Positions 11,132-23,840 of a stretch of DNA of 64,000 nucleotides are shown one piece after another; the stretch's first letter is position 1, and each line of letters starts with the position of its first letter. This DNA is from Takakia lepidozioides (Eukaryota; Streptophyta; Takakiopsida; Takakiales; Takakiaceae). A model generated the notes under the pieces. That model searched no databases. It had not been told where the DNA came from and saw nothing but the letters and a program-made list of their open reading frames with translations. The translations under genes and the position numbers were made by a program. The stretch is taken from NCBI GenBank assembly GCA_030704615.1, contig CM060731.1, positions 7,380,001 through 7,444,000 of the forward strand, written 5' to 3'.

Positions 11132-14100
11132 ACGTTTCATGGGGTGCATGTTACCTTGGTCACCTGCCCCAACCATTCCCTTGTTAGACAGCCATCTCTT
11201 GTATCATATAGCTCACACATAAATGTCAAGGTAGGCAAAGAGGCAAAAATAAGTGTCCCCTAACCATGCACACCTTATGGGTGTGGCCCTGGGATCCAGT
11301 GCCCAGTTCAAAAAGAGCAACTATTGAAAAACTTTTATTGAATGCACACGGTTGAATTGGAAAGCAATGTTTAGAAGGAAAACACTTTCAAATTCGCAGG
11401 ACGCGGGGGAGAGAATGTTTCAATTTAGGGATGTGAATTTCATTGTAGTCCGTGCTCATTACAATGGATGGTGGGAAGAGAAATGGTGGTGCAACAGAAA
11501 ACGGAGAGTGTGTCCCCTCATGTTCCATAAATGAATGCCCTCAAGTACATTCGTAGGTGGTGTCAACATTGCTACTGCTACCACCTGAATCTGCTGAACT
11601 GCTAGAAGTATTGCTACGACCTGAAACGGTTCCATTGGCTCATGCTACCAAGTCATAGCAACCCAAGAGAGATATTGGACCACATTTTTCACAGGAAAAT
11701 TTACATTTTACCTGATGTATGCTTGAGATGAATATATGAGATGCATATGTATATATGTATATATACATATGTGGGCGAAGTAAGTTCTTATTCATTTTGG
11801 CCTCTCTATCTCCTTCTCTCTTGAGGGCTCTGGGGCGGTTCAGGGTGGGCTCCCACAACCTATGGATAGAGACTGGCAGATGGGAAAACCTGCAGCGGGA
11901 GGACCGCCTCTCTCCAGCTTCCACAGGGTGTAACCACCCAAGCTCTAATCTGCCATCACAAATGTTCCCACCAACACCATTAATAAATACCAGACCTCTC
12001 TCCCATAAATACACCTACACAATCCACACAACCCTTAACCCCTAAAGCCGGCGTGACCCGAATCGGGTCGCAGCCGTTTTCATCCACGGATAGCTTCCGT
12101 GGATGTACTTGGATGAAAAAAATCGCCGAAGGAAAAGTGAGCGCGGCGTGGAGCTGCACATGAGGGAATTTAATGCGCCCCCATCGGACAAAGTCTCAGG
12201 CCGCCACGATTTTTCTAAGCCCTCGAATCCATGGCGTGGGCCCATTGACCTGCCACGTGATAGTAACTGTGTGCACCCATCTACACTCATGCTTTTGGAT
12301 TTTTCTAAAATCAATTTCACATTCCTGTTCAACTTTGGGCAGTGCAAGATTGCACCAGAGGAAAGTGCATTTGGTTACAATGTGCAGGATGTATGCAACA
12401 TTTTATGTGTCACTGCCAAGTGCACCCCCCCTAATTGCACATACAAACCAGCTAGTAGATTTTTCTGGAATTTGGTCCTCCAATTTCAGGAGGAGACCTC
12501 TAACCCACCAAGGAATCTGTCTGAGTTGGTCGAGGACTGAGCAAAAAAAATTGTGATGGTAAATTTCCTTGGTCAAAGTGATTTTTTCTGTCTACATTTG
12601 CTTGGACTTGATAAATCCACCATGGTAATTCATTATAATCTCCCTAAATTGACGGTCATTTCTTCTGAAATTTGGTTAGTAGCTACGTGGAGTAGGTAAG
12701 AACCAGTTAGTATGGTTCAATTCCCTGGATGAACCCCTGCTGGCAGATATGGGGTTATTCATGACAATGGGTCCCATTTTTGGGTTGTTTTCCAATTTGG
12801 CTCCCCGTGCTTAGGGGTTAATACATACATCAAGACAAAATGTGATGCACCCTTATTAACTTCCTACGCGACCTGATACGAGTCGCACTGTTGGACCCAC
12901 CATCGTAACATCCTCATATGAAGTTTTTTGTCATCCATTTCTTCTAAGCATTTATTGCAGATGAGGTGGCCCACCTGCTCAAATTTATTGCATGCCATTT
13001 GGAGCAAGCAGGCGACCTCCAAATTTTTTTGAAGGGACACGAATTAGGTGAATGAGAGTTAACTATGTATCCCAACTCATTTACCCAGTTTGGGAAGGTC
13101 AGGCAACCCGACACTGTGGGAAGAGTGGGGCCGCAGGAGGTGCTAGCATAGAAGTAGGAGGGGGTGATGGGAGGTAGACACCTGGACGGTTTTTCTTTTT
13201 CTTTTATACGGCTTGGGATGGGGCGGTGGGCCCAAGACATGCGCAAAAGACGCCGCCCTTCTAGATCTTTCCAGAAGTAGCGGGATGAGGCGGTGGGCCC
13301 CCTTCTAGAAGGCTCCACCACCACCGCCTCCAAAAACTATATAAGGAGGGGAAGGGGGGTACACAGTTTATTAGGATTCTCCCGCCTCCCTTTGGTGGGC
13401 CCCTTAGAAAATAAAAAATTGGAACCTTAACCATCAACTAATTAAAAAATCTCTTACTATGCAACAATAACAATTTGACGTGGGACCTCGGCCACCCGAG
13501 GTGCTACTCAACCTATATGAATTTAAGTTTTCTCCATTAGATTCTCTTGAAAATTTGCCTAGTGCTTCAAGGTGTTGTAAGACAGCCCCTCACCAGAGGA
13601 ATTTGGTTGGCTCTGTCCCTTCAGGGCAGAGACTTTGCATCATGTTGAGGTCAATGGAGAAAATGTGGTCAACGGACCTTACACCGTGTCAAGAGCACGA
13701 TTGGTCTAAAAAAGCTCTTAAAGTATAAATTGGCAACTTGTCAAAATTGTTGCTTCAATGGACAGAGCCTCTCGCAGTTTGCGGCTTGTTTAATTACAGT
13801 TTTTGGGATGACATGTTTTGGAGGACATTCAAGTTTGTATATGCTTGTTAGGGATGGACATGTCAACCCTCACCAAGACACATACAAAGCAGCATATGTA
13901 GGAAAATGTTGGTTTGATGTGAAAGTTGGCATGCACTTTATACTTGTGCTATACATTATGAAAATTTGGGGTAGGCCTTTTGGAAAATTCAAAAAGCCCC
14001 TCAAGAAGCTTGGTCAAAGCAAATAAAGGTTTATTTCAAAGCAAAAACCATTAAAAATAAAAATAAAAATAAAAAAAATCCCAAACAAACAATATAATCT

Positions 14101-15984
14101 CTCAAATTCAACGGTGGAATTTCTTAAAATTTAGGGAGATGGTGTAGAGGCCAAGTAGGTATGTATGTGTAAGGTTCATTTTTGTGGATGAATGTTGGTA
14201 GGTAGGTAGCCTCCCATTAGTTCCAAGGGTAATACTTTTTTAGAGTGAAAAATTTAACCTCGGAGGAAGTTAAGGGTTAAACTATGGATTACTACTATAA
14301 TAAAAGCTCTGTGCATACTGCATACCACATCATACATACATCCAACAGACGTATAACAACCTCTCTCATCTAATTCCAGTTATAATACTAGAAAGTGTGT
14401 ACAAACTCAACAATGAACCCCCATGCAAATACAAAAAACATAACCAAACAAACATACATAACAAACATAAACCCTACCCACAAACAACCACTAACTGCTC
14501 ATTCAAAACATACAGATTACCAGACCACTACATCAAACGACACCTGGTGCACTACTACTTGCCAACACCCAAACATCATACTAGCTGAATGCCGACTTAT
14601 CCACACCATCAAAGCAAATAACCAACTACTCCAGCTTTCAGAAACAAGGGACGAATTGAAAAACAAACATTAAATCTCCACTGCACTTGCTGAGGCTTCC
14701 CAGCCGCTAAGCAGAGCCCTTTCGGCTCCTTCATTCAGCAATCTGATTCTTGTTGCCCTGGTCAAGACAAAAAGTGGTCCACATGGGTTACTAATGGGTG
14801 CTAGGCCAGTGCAAACGTGACTGGCATGCCAGTCCAAGATATGTCTTCCAGTCTCAGAGGGAGAACAACGCCTCTCATTTTACAATAATTGGGACGTTAT
14901 GGCACACGAGCGAGCTGCCGGTGGGCCCCGCGCACGGATGCACGGACGCCCGGCTCCCCCCACCCGGACACACACACACCCCCCCCCCCGGCCGCTGCGC
15001 GCGGTCGCCTAGCCCTACCCGCGGCCAGTCCGCTTCCCCTCAGTCCGCCAGTCTGCCGGCCAGTCCCCGCCAGTCCACCCAACAATCCATTGTGCCCGTC
15101 TGCTGCCCCCCAGTCTGTCAGTCTGCTAGTCCGCGCAGGCTGAAGGATCTGGATCGTCCATTATGAGAAACCCATCCGTGCTATCCATGTTTAGGGCATG
15201 GAAAATCGCAACATCCTACCACGAACTCGGCCACTCGTTCTTGTTGTCTCGTTCTTGCGGCTCTTTGTTGTCCAACATCGCGGAGCTGACTTTGCACGCA
15301 CACAGCTGTTCTTCTTGTTTAGGGCGATTTTAATGATGATGAAGGGTGTGCCTGAACATGAGAGGGCTGGCGGGGCTCTATAGCCACCATCGTGCATATG
15401 CTTCCCACTATTTTCGTCTTCGTTTTGTGCTGACGTGGTTATTTTTAAGGACGATATGTGGAAACATTGCATGCGTTTTCGGTTTGTGGTATGTGTCCGA
15501 GTCCGAGCTCCTTCGTATGGAGCAGGAAACCATTGGTAACACGATAGCGGAAATCACGGAAGCATATGCACGTGGGGGCGTGTATACATTGTAGAATTTA
15601 TGTCCACCGATGAGACTGTTCAGGGGAGGATGTCTCTGCCACCACATGTCTGGGAACTACGGAGAGTGTGAACGGAACAGGATCCAGTCCGAAGGTCCTC
15701 AAAGATCCAGATGCACTTCTTGAATCATCATATCTCAACCACTATTGTCTCCTTGCAAATTGGACAATGGAAAATGAGACGTAGCCTGAGAGATGTGGAT
15801 TCATGTTGTTTGTGGATCTTTGAGGTCCTTATGACTGCAAATGCGCGTGGATCAACAGGCTCTTCGACTGCGTCTTTGTTACTACTTTCTCTAAACAGTG
15901 TGTTGTGTCATGAGTATGGGCATATGTAAGTCTGCTGGACAGATGAAATGCAACCACGACATGACGGCGACGCCAAGCGTGGTT
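11132..15984. other. Long region without a supportable gene
   Basis: Open frames such as 12,103-12,540 (145 codons) and 13,480-14,026 lack recognisable domains and coding-like periodicity. A TATA-like TATATAAGG lies near 13,338 on the plus strand without an identifiable transcript. 14,300-14,680 is A/C-rich, and 14,920-15,140 is very C/G-rich with CCAGTC/CAGTCCGC text that foreshadows the AGTCTG repeats downstream. No tRNA or rRNA signature was noticed. Confidence 0.4.
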
Positions 15985-17030
15985 CTGATGGGATATCAGT
16001 CTGGTCTACTGGACTGTTGGTCTGTAGGGATATCAGTCTGGTCTACTGGACTGTTGGTCTGTAGGGATATCAGTCTGGTGTGGCGCAAGTCTGTTCTTCA
16101 GTGGACTATTGGGCCGTCACTGCCTGCCGAATTCCGAAGTTTCTTCTCTCGTCAGTCTGTTGAACCGTCGGTCAGCTGGAAGTCCGCCTCTTCGGATATG
16201 AGTCCGTTAAACTACTACCTTTTAAATATCCGCATTGTCGTGAGTCTGCTGAGCCGTCGGACTGCTGGTCTGTCGGTCTCTTCTGATATCAGTCAGCTAG
16301 ACTGTCACGAAGTCAGTATGCTATAGCGCAAGTCTGTTTGCGATGGGTCTGTTGAGCTGTGATTATGATCACGTGTAAGTCTGTTGGACCTATGGATGCA
16401 ACGACGGCGGGAAGGGGCGCCAGTGATCTCGCACCGCGTCCGAACTCGGATAGAAAGTGCGGTTTACGGTTCAGTCCTCTACTCTCGTATCACCCGGCCG
16501 CCTAAGGGATACTTTGTCTTTTGGGATATTAGTCTGTTAGAAATCAGTCTGTTATCGTGCAAATTACTCTGCGTCAATCTCTTCGTCAGTCTGTTGAACA
16601 TTTCGTCTGCTGGACTGTCCGTGCAGTGGCATATAAGTCTGTTGTTACGCAAGTTTGTTTGCAGTGGTCTGTTTGGCCGTTTTGTCATTAGGTGTAAATT
16701 TGCTGGACGCAATAAATGCAGCGACGGCGGTAAGGAGGCCCAATCATGTCGCGCCATGTCATCAGTCTCCTCACCAGACTCCGCACTCACATCCGTCTCT
16801 TCGTCAGTCCTCTTAACCTCAGTCGTCAGCCTGTCCTTGCGGTGGCATATGAGTCTGTTGTACTCGAGGGTACTGGGTCTGCTCGGCCGTCTTTGTCATC
16901 AGGAGTAAGTCTGCTGGACTTAATGAATGCGGCGACGGCAGACTGACGAGAGTCCCACTCATCTCGTCTGCCTTAGTCTCTTCTTCAGTCTGTTGAACCT
17001 TCCGTCTGTTGGACTGTCCGTGTAGTGGCA
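15985..17030. repeat. Degenerate AGTCTGYTGGAC repeat field
   Basis: Variants of AGTCTGYTG with GACTGT, GGACCGTCGG or GATATCAGTCTG neighbours recur roughly every 20-60 bp. A clear local tandem duplication with a CAGTCTGGTCTACTGGACTG start lies at about 15,999-16,075. Longer composite segments also repeat, for example CGACGGCGG text near 16,400, 16,725 and 16,930. Confidence 0.75.
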
Positions 17031-17427
17031 TACTGACAGCACGTGTGAGGGGTCTGCAACTATTTAATGCGGTGGTGGCCAAAAAGGGGCGCTAGTGAAA
17101 TGTCGCCACGTCACTCCGCGCAATGCGTCGGCATGCAAGGTTATACCTGTTCTCCACTTACCACTGGACTTCTTTCGCACTGTTTCATTTTAGGCCCGTC
17201 CACCTCTCATTTGTGCGAGACCGCTTTCCTTTGTGCGTGTTAAATTTTCGAGGCGCGGAGAGTTGCGTGAGCACCAAACCGTCGCCTGCCCGGTGAACTT
17301 TCTTCTTTGTGTTTTGGTTTCTTTCCATTCTCTTTTCCGATCTTATCTGCTTTCTTATTCTTATTCGCTCCATATCATAGTCTATCTGTCGCTCATTGCC
17401 CTGCATCTCTTGTCTGATTCTGCACCC

Positions 17428-20150
17428 ATGGAGGATGCTTGTGAAAAAGGTGGAGCGGACTGGTTGCATTTCGTGCACAAGTCCAGGCTAAAGGAGCAAG
17501 ATACTGGTACTCACTTGAGGAGTATGATGCGAAAATAGTCGAAGCATTCTAAGACCTCCGCGCAATCAAGCCTGCAAACTCAACTGGCAGAATGATAAGC
17601 TCCACTATCCCTTTTGTAATGAAATTATCAAGGACAAAGTGCAGCTAAACCGCCTTTGTGTTGACACGGGTTACAAAAACAAACGCCACATCCCACCTGC
17701 CTTCAAGCTGTGGCCAGTTCAAAGTTCAATGAGGGTGGTGAATACGGCCAACGCCAGACTCCGCGGTGCAAACCCAAAGGCCCGCACTTTGGCGGGTGTG
17801 CGCGCACGGTATGGGGTGGGTTCTACTGTTTCAATGCAAGATGTGCATGACCTGCCATCGCCATCGCCTGTCGCTCCCAGAAAAAAGAAACTTAGTGATG
17901 GGGCCCAGAAGAAAGAAAGAGAAAAGGCTGCAAGGTCTGCTCGGGAGGCCAGGGCAAAATCTCAACAGCAGACTCATCCCCAAGACAGTCGGGAAGTGTC
18001 ACGGGCTATGCCAGGGACATGGTCTACGCAGTAGACGCAGACCATCAGTAGTTCAAGTGAGAGTCAGTCTACTGAGTCATCTGCAGACATCATCCGGAAT
18101 GATGAATTCGCAGGTCTGGGAGGGTCTCATCTCCCGTCGGCATTGTCTTGTCTGACCAGTCGAGGGCCCATGTGGACAAAGTCTAGTCGAAAGAGACTAG
18201 CAGTGGAGTCTGTCCTGGCACATTGCGGTTGCTACCTTTTAGGCTTCTCCCATCGGTGTGCCCACTAGTGGACGATCCAGAGTTCTTCCGTTTTTTCTAC
18301 AGTTTTGCCCAATCCGGACAACTCAACAGAACCATCCGAACAGCGAAGGAAAATTGATTGAGCTCCCTTGAAGATAATGAGGACGTCTATGGTGATGAGG
18401 AGGAGGAGGTAATGCCCAGTCTGTCCCTACAATTGGTAGTCTACCTACTCGATCTGCTGCATCAGTCTGCTTGTGGACTTGCTAGTCAGTCCCATGAGTT
18501 TGCTCGTCTTGCTTCCTGAGTCCAGTCATACAGTCCCCTCCTGCAGTCCACTGTAGGTGCGCAGGTGTTTGTTGTCATAGAGTCTGTTGGTTCAGTCTAC
18601 TGTACATGCGCAAGTGTCTCTTGCCGTTGAGTCTGTTGGAGTCCGCTGGTTCATTTGTTCTGTGCCACGATGCTGGTGAGTCTGCTGCTGGTGAGTCTGA
18701 TGCTGAGTTTTTGGGTTTTATGTCATATACCAGAATGAACGAGCCAGTATTCGGGAGGCCATGTGTGCTTGGCGGACGGTGAGCTCCGACCCTCCTTTAG
18801 CAGTGAATATGGTGCGCCGGGAAGTGGAGCGGGTGCGGGAGTACATATTGTTCAAGTATCATGGCTCAGTAGATGCCATAGCAGCACTAGACTCTGCAGA
18901 CAAAGCACGCGCCAACTCTCCGGTTAACACCATACTGACTGCAGACTCGGTGGACACAGGGGCCCACCCAATCTGGAATCCAGCAGACTCTTGCCCCCCA
19001 GACTCTTTCCTAGCAGACTCCCATCCAGCACAATTTTGGCCACCAGACTCACAGTCAACACAGTCTTGTCTAGCACACTCCCATCCACCAGACTCTCGTC
19101 CAGCATACTCCCATCCACCAGATTGCTTTGCAGACTTCCAACCAGTAGACTGCTATTCCGGAGACTCCGAGGCACCATACTGCTATTCAGGAGACTCCCA
19201 GCCATCAGACTGCCACCCAAAAGACGCCCATCCACCACAGTGTTGTCCAGCGGACTCCAAGCCAGCAAACTCCCATTGAGCGGACTCCCAGCCAGCAGAC
19301 TCCCATTGTCACGACCACCACGGGACTCTTTGGAGTTTGGCGCGCACCATTGCTGCTCATTGATCCCGAAGCTGTGGACCTGACACTTGCCCGACTGAGG
19401 GTGGGGGAAGTCAATGCCAATGTGGATTGGTATAATGAGCTCCATTGCATTGTCACGGACGGCCGGTGGTCATTTGTTCCCTTTCATTATTCCATGGAAT
19501 TTACTATGGCAGAAGTGAATGAAGTTCTCGAAAGCGCACATTATGTGGCCCTGGCAGCCACGAAGGTCCAAAATGCCCCGCCACTGCTTGTCCAATTAAT
19601 CCTCATGCATGACCCATGGCCTCAGGAACTGAGACATATGCCCATGGCACATCCTACCTTTGGGGTGTGGGGAAAGCACTTGTTTGGAATTACTGAAGAG
19701 TACTTTGATCACATTGCTAATTCCTTCCTTCACCATTGATGGATGCAGTTCGGCAATTTCCGTTCCTATAATAAATTGGTAAAGGAGCTGCAAAGTTTGA
19801 GGAAGTATTTGTTTCATTCAGATTCGGATGCGGGTAAGAAGAGTGTTGTGGATGAGGCGTTGCAACAGTTTGCTGCGGTAATGGAGCGAGCATTGTTTGA
19901 CATTGTCTTGAACAGACCAGATGTGTTCAAAGTCCTTTGGTGCGGCTCCCCATTTGAATACCGCATGCCAGCGATTCGCCATCTCAATGGAGCATGCTTG
20001 GAACGCCAAATCAAAGATATTGGTCTCATTGGCAGCCTCCTAGAAGGTAATGTCGGCTTCTTCTGGACCGTTGTGAAGTTCATGGTCTTTTCTTCCACCC
20101 TGCTGTTAGACTCACTTTGTCCAACTCATCTGTTTCAGGATTGTCCGATT
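17428..20150 (+). pseudogene. Unrecognised broken coding region
   Basis: I do not recognise this gene. Coding-like blocks on the plus strand are: 17,428-17,540 (start in the context CACCCATGG); 17,600-18,034, a basic Lys/Arg/Ala-rich block; 18,750-19,279, ending in an Asp-Ser-Pro repeat; 19,350-19,739; and 19,743-20,050. The last two read as ordinary globular protein (blocks around EAVDLTLARLRVGE and DEALQQFAAVMERALFDIV). They follow each other in the same frame, separated only by a TGA-TGG break. Introns, frameshifts or both separate the rest. Similar AGTCTG repeats lie inside and around it. It may be a host gene with repeat-filled introns or cargo of a mobile element. Confidence 0.3.
18940..19310. 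repeat. CAGCAGACTCCCATC repeat, reverse orientation of the 16-kb field
   Basis: CAGACTCCCATCCA-type units are spaced 12-24 bp apart. They encode an Asp-Ser-Pro/His repeat in the plus-strand frame. The core CAGCAGACT is the reverse complement of AGTCTGCTG, which dominates 16.0-18.7 kb. Confidence 0.75.
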
Positions 20151-20159
20151 TAGACGAGC

Positions 20160-20540
20160 ACGTGCAGTCTGCTTTCGATTCCCTTCCCAGAGGTGCAGAG
20201 ATGTTGTGCTGGCGTTACAGGGACTCCATGAGACCGTTCAGCAGACTGCTGAAGACGCCATTGCTCAGCAGACTGACCCACTGCAACAGAAAGAACATGA
20301 ACAGATTGTCCACACTATCCTAGTCAATGTTCAGGAGAGTGGGCGCAATACAGGCCACACCGAGGACGAGGAGACACATGAGCAGACCGGCGAGCAGACC
20401 GAAGGAGTGCCTCTGCACCAGCAGACTGATGACCTGCCTCTGCAGCAGACTGTGCAGCATACCATTGATGGGGTTGTCAAACAGACCGTCTAGCATACCA
20501 ATGACCAGACCGTCCAACAGACTGAAAGTAGTCACCACAA
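20160..20540. repeat. CAGCAGACTG / AGACCGTC repeats
   Basis: CAGCAGACTG, GAGCAGACC and CCAGACCGTC variants recur about every 15-40 bp. They continue the motif family seen at 16-19.3 kb in the CAGCAGACT orientation. Confidence 0.65.
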
Positions 20541-20964
20541 TGACAGTGCCCAACAGTTTGTCCAATAGATTCGTAAAGAACAAACTCTCGGCCCCTGTTG
20601 AAGTCATCGATGGATGACCATTAGCATCAGGAAATGTGGACCATGAAACTCGATCACTTGAAGTGAAGCTTAAAGATCAAGCATCACATATTGTTTTCAA
20701 CATCATTTGGTAGTCTTTAACTAGGACGGTGAAACTGCTAACTGGGGAGTGAAAATAATGGAGATAAAGAGAAGGTTTAGCAGGAGCACTAAGTTGGCGG
20801 ATAGCTGAGAGGTTAGCCGAGAGGCGCAAAGGAGGGCGGCGCTCCGCCCTCCCATCGTGAGACCACTCGTCATTTGTACATGGTGGCATCCTGTAGGGGA
20901 CACGTCGTCTCCTGGTACGCGCCGCGCTTCGGGGTTTGTACACCCTCTCAACCTCTCCACAAAA
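20541..20964. other. No gene recognised
   Basis: Spacer between the repeat field and the small zinc-finger frame. No conserved motif is visible; overlapping minus-strand frames at 20,677-20,960 might be a 3' exon or UTR of the finger gene. Confidence 0.3.
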
Positions 20965-21306
20965 TCAGACCTGCTTCGGGAGCTCAGCAGCGGGCCAGGG
21001 TTTTAGCGGCAACTCAACCTCGTCCCAACCATCCTCCATGTTCAACCAAGGACAACCCTCCCCATCAATGACATGCCTATTCAACCTAACCTTATCCTTC
21101 ATGGGCCGCCCACAAAACTTGCACTTATAGGGATTCCTTTGTTTCGCGCCATCACGAACTCTGAGGTCCGCCTCTGCCTCCACTATCATCTCATCCCACT
21201 CAGTTGGTGTACACCATAAAGGAACCTCATCCCCTTTCTTAGGCTTGTGCCAAAAAACCAGCATACCATCCTACGGGAGAACAACCTTAGGCCTAGTCTT
21301 CGCCAT
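20965..21306 (-). pseudogene. Small C2HC zinc-finger protein, possibly with an in-frame stop
   Basis: A 99-codon minus-strand frame starting at 21,264 contains one finger of the form C-x2-C-x12-H-x6-C (block CKFCGRPMKDKVRLNRH), flanked by acidic and Trp-rich segments. An ATG 42 bases upstream (21,306) is in the same frame but is separated by one TAG, so the gene either starts internally or is damaged. A GT right after the last Gln codon could be a splice donor to a downstream exon. I do not recognise the family; a finger-associated domain of a mobile element is possible. Confidence 0.35.
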
Positions 21307-21529
21307 CAGCAACAAGCACACGACGCCAAAATACACAAAAGAAAACGCAAGGAACAGAAGCCAGAGAAAACAAGGAAGAGCACACGGATTGCAACGAACA
21401 AAAGAAAAACACAACGCATAGACAGCAAAGAGGATATGAGTAGAGTAGCTGAAAAACCACAACAAAAGAGCCGCCACCGAAGAGTCGCTTCGCGAGGAAG
21501 ACATTCCGCACGTGCAGTGTACCTAGGGG

Positions 21530-21970
21530 AGCGGGCACGTGGGGGAGCAGGGGATCAGTCGATGGACACGTGGCGACAGCACCAGACTGGGGATCACTGA
21601 TGTCGACATGTGGGGAGATCTAGGCGGTCATAAGGGGGAGCAGGCATGGGGAGATGTGAAGGGGGAGCAAACCCCTAGGCAGTGTTAGAACATGGGAATC
21701 AAAGTATAGGGACCAGACACGTGGGGGGATGTTAGTAGAGGGGAGCAGACATGTGCGAAGAGTACTGGATGTGACATGCATGGCGATTCTGTGGTCAGGG
21801 AGGTGACACGTGGGCAGCGAAGACAAGGGGAGCGGCGGGGGGGGGGGGGGGACCAGACAGTGGGGGGAGCAGAAACTCAGGAGGGATTGGATGTTTGGGG
21901 TTTTGCAAGTGAGGGGTTGAGGGAGGGAGACAACTCATGAGAGGAAGGGGACCAAAACTGCAGGGGCAGG
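21530..21970. repeat. GGGGAGCAG / ACATGTGG repeat
   Basis: GGGGGAGCAG, GGGGATCA and CACGTGG/ACATGTGG blocks recur every 20-50 bp, with a G homopolymer at 21,838-21,851. The text resembles the GGGGATCA-rich U3 of the LTR at 23.8-24.9 kb (seen there on the other strand), so this may be a diverged LTR. Confidence 0.5.
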
Positions 21971-22754
21971 GAACATGAGAAGAGACCGTTGTGTAGGACG
22001 AGTAAAACACCATGCTAGGTCGAAAAAGAAATCCCTATAAGTGCATGCATTATGAGCTAGCCCGTATACAACCATCTTGGACTCTGCAACTCCATCAATC
22101 CTATTCAGCTGCTTGATATGCAACCATGTTTGATTCTGCAACACACAGATGTTTACATGTCAATCTAGCAAGGTAAGTAGTATGAAAAAGCAAACATGAA
22201 GTTGAGGCTGAAGTTTAATATGCACAAGCTACTATAGTTACTGATCCTCATCCCCCTGCACATGGGATTTGGTGCAGCCTATGCCAATCCTCTAGTTCAG
22301 CTTTCAAAACAACAAACAACAAACAAGAAAGAGGAAAACAAGAAAGAACAACAAAAGAAGAACAAGAAGAACAAGAAGAGAAGAAGAAAACCCCCTATAC
22401 GCATTGTATGCAAGACGCTCGTCGCAAGAGAATCGAAAACGTCATAGAGCGCACACGATTGAGACCCCGGCAGGTCATCCCAAACCCATCAAAGCAGGAG
22501 CACGAACAAGCATGACAGCTGGAAACCCTAAACCAGGGAGATGGAGAAGCCTACCTCCACGACGAAGTGAATAGCACATGCAAGTCCACGTGATGCGATA
22601 CCCACCGTTGGAAATGGAAGGGATTGGGGGATCGGTCGAAGGGGGATCAAAGCAGGAGATCGGCGGCAAGACCAAGGAGGGGGATGGACAACCAGGGGAG
22701 CACCATGCAGTGGACCATCGCGCAAAACTATCGGACAGCGGGGGGACGGCCACA
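21971..22754. other. Intergenic; U3-like GGGGATC text from 22,615
   Basis: No gene is seen. 22,300-22,395 is a purine-rich AAGAA tract. From about 22,615 the sequence has GGGGGATC repeats like an LTR U3 and abuts the truncated gag. Confidence 0.35.
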
Positions 22755-23828
22755 TCACGTTGAAGAGGGCCAAGGGGGATCAGTCCCCGGGGGAGCAGGG
22801 GATCGGGCTCCACCCGCTTTTCCTTTCGAAGCACCGGGTGCCGCCTTGACTTGTGAAGGCCCTCCCTTCGATTTCCACGTGCCATTGTCGCCGCGTGGCC
22901 TATCCCACTTCTTTTCCGGTCGGAAGGAGTCACCTTCCCGCCGGGTCTTCTTGTGGTTCAGCTCCGTACGGCCTTGTCTTTCACCCTTAGGGACATCCGA
23001 GAAACATTCAGCCCTCTCAATTGCCTCGTTCAAAGTCTTAGGTGGCTTCTCCTCCAACTTCCGCCTGGCCCATGGGGCCAGTCTCGCCACAAAGTTGAAG
23101 TCCATTTCTGGTTCTGCCATGTCCGCGACTTCGAGCAACAGCACATTGAAAGCCTGGACATATCCCCGAATGTCATATGTTTGCTTCAAATTCCTCATCT
23201 TGTCCCGGGCGAGCCAAGACGCGTTGAAGGGCACAAACTGCCTCTTCATCAATCCTTGAACCCACTCCAGTTCAAGGTTTCCGGGCTTGGACCTCGGTCG
23301 TGAAGGCGTTTTTGCCACCATTGTTGAGCATAGCCCCTCAAATAGGTGGGAGCCACTTTCACCCGATCCTCGTCACTCAACTTGGCTGCCCGGAAGTACT
23401 ACCCAACTCCAAGAGCCAGGTGTTGAGTGCCTTCCGATTTTGGATGCCCTCGAAGGTGTCGGGTTCCTTTGGCTTCACCTTAAACTTTGCCTTAGTGGAA
23501 GTGGTATTAGCCGCCTTCAACACGTCTTTCAACGTCCCGCCAAATTGCGCCAACAACCCTTCCCAAAGGCTGCCGGCATGGGAGGCATCTGTTGGTCGGT
23601 CGGAGCTCTCAAGGATTCCTCAGGCTCCGACTCCTCAGATTCCTCCCGCTCTTGAGCGGCCTCGTTTTCGGAAACATGATCGCTTCCTCAAACGGCCGCC
23701 TCGGTGATACGTCGCCCCCATCGGGCTCACCAGGATCATCATATTTTGGGCCGTTCCGCTTTCGCTTTGGCTTGCCCGACCCCGTGATGAGGCCAATCCC
23801 AAGGACGATCGCGTACTGAACTCTAAGT
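22755..23828 (-). pseudogene. Ty3/gypsy gag, N-terminal and central part
   Basis: A 188-codon frame at 22,755-23,321 reads as retrotransposon gag: an ELEWVQGLMKRQFVP block, a Lys/Arg-rich region and a DMAEPEMDFNFVARL block. The N-terminal part continues upstream in other frames to about 23,828 (block KEPDTFEGIQNRKALNTWL). Frameshifts near 23,320 and 23,440-23,700 break it. The frame ends in a Gly/Pro/Ser-rich tail without a zinc knuckle. The matching knuckle lies at 24,986 on the opposite strand, which suggests an inversion inside gypsy-1. Confidence 0.75.
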
Positions 23829-23840
23829 TTTGATACCAAG
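23829..23840 (-). other. Primer-binding site, initiator Met tRNA type
   Basis: Read on the minus strand, TGGTATCA lies two bases after the LTR end, as in plant retrotransposons primed by tRNA-iMet (TGGTATCAGAGC). The following bases (AAAC) diverge. Confidence 0.7.

Noticed and set aside
12103-12540. 145-codon open frame as a gene
   Set aside because: No recognisable domain, an overlapping open frame in another phase, and no splice or promoter evidence; probably chance.
14897-15166. Pro/Ser/Arg-rich open frames near 15.0 kb
   Set aside because: They are translations of a C/G-rich low-complexity tract and are open on both strands.
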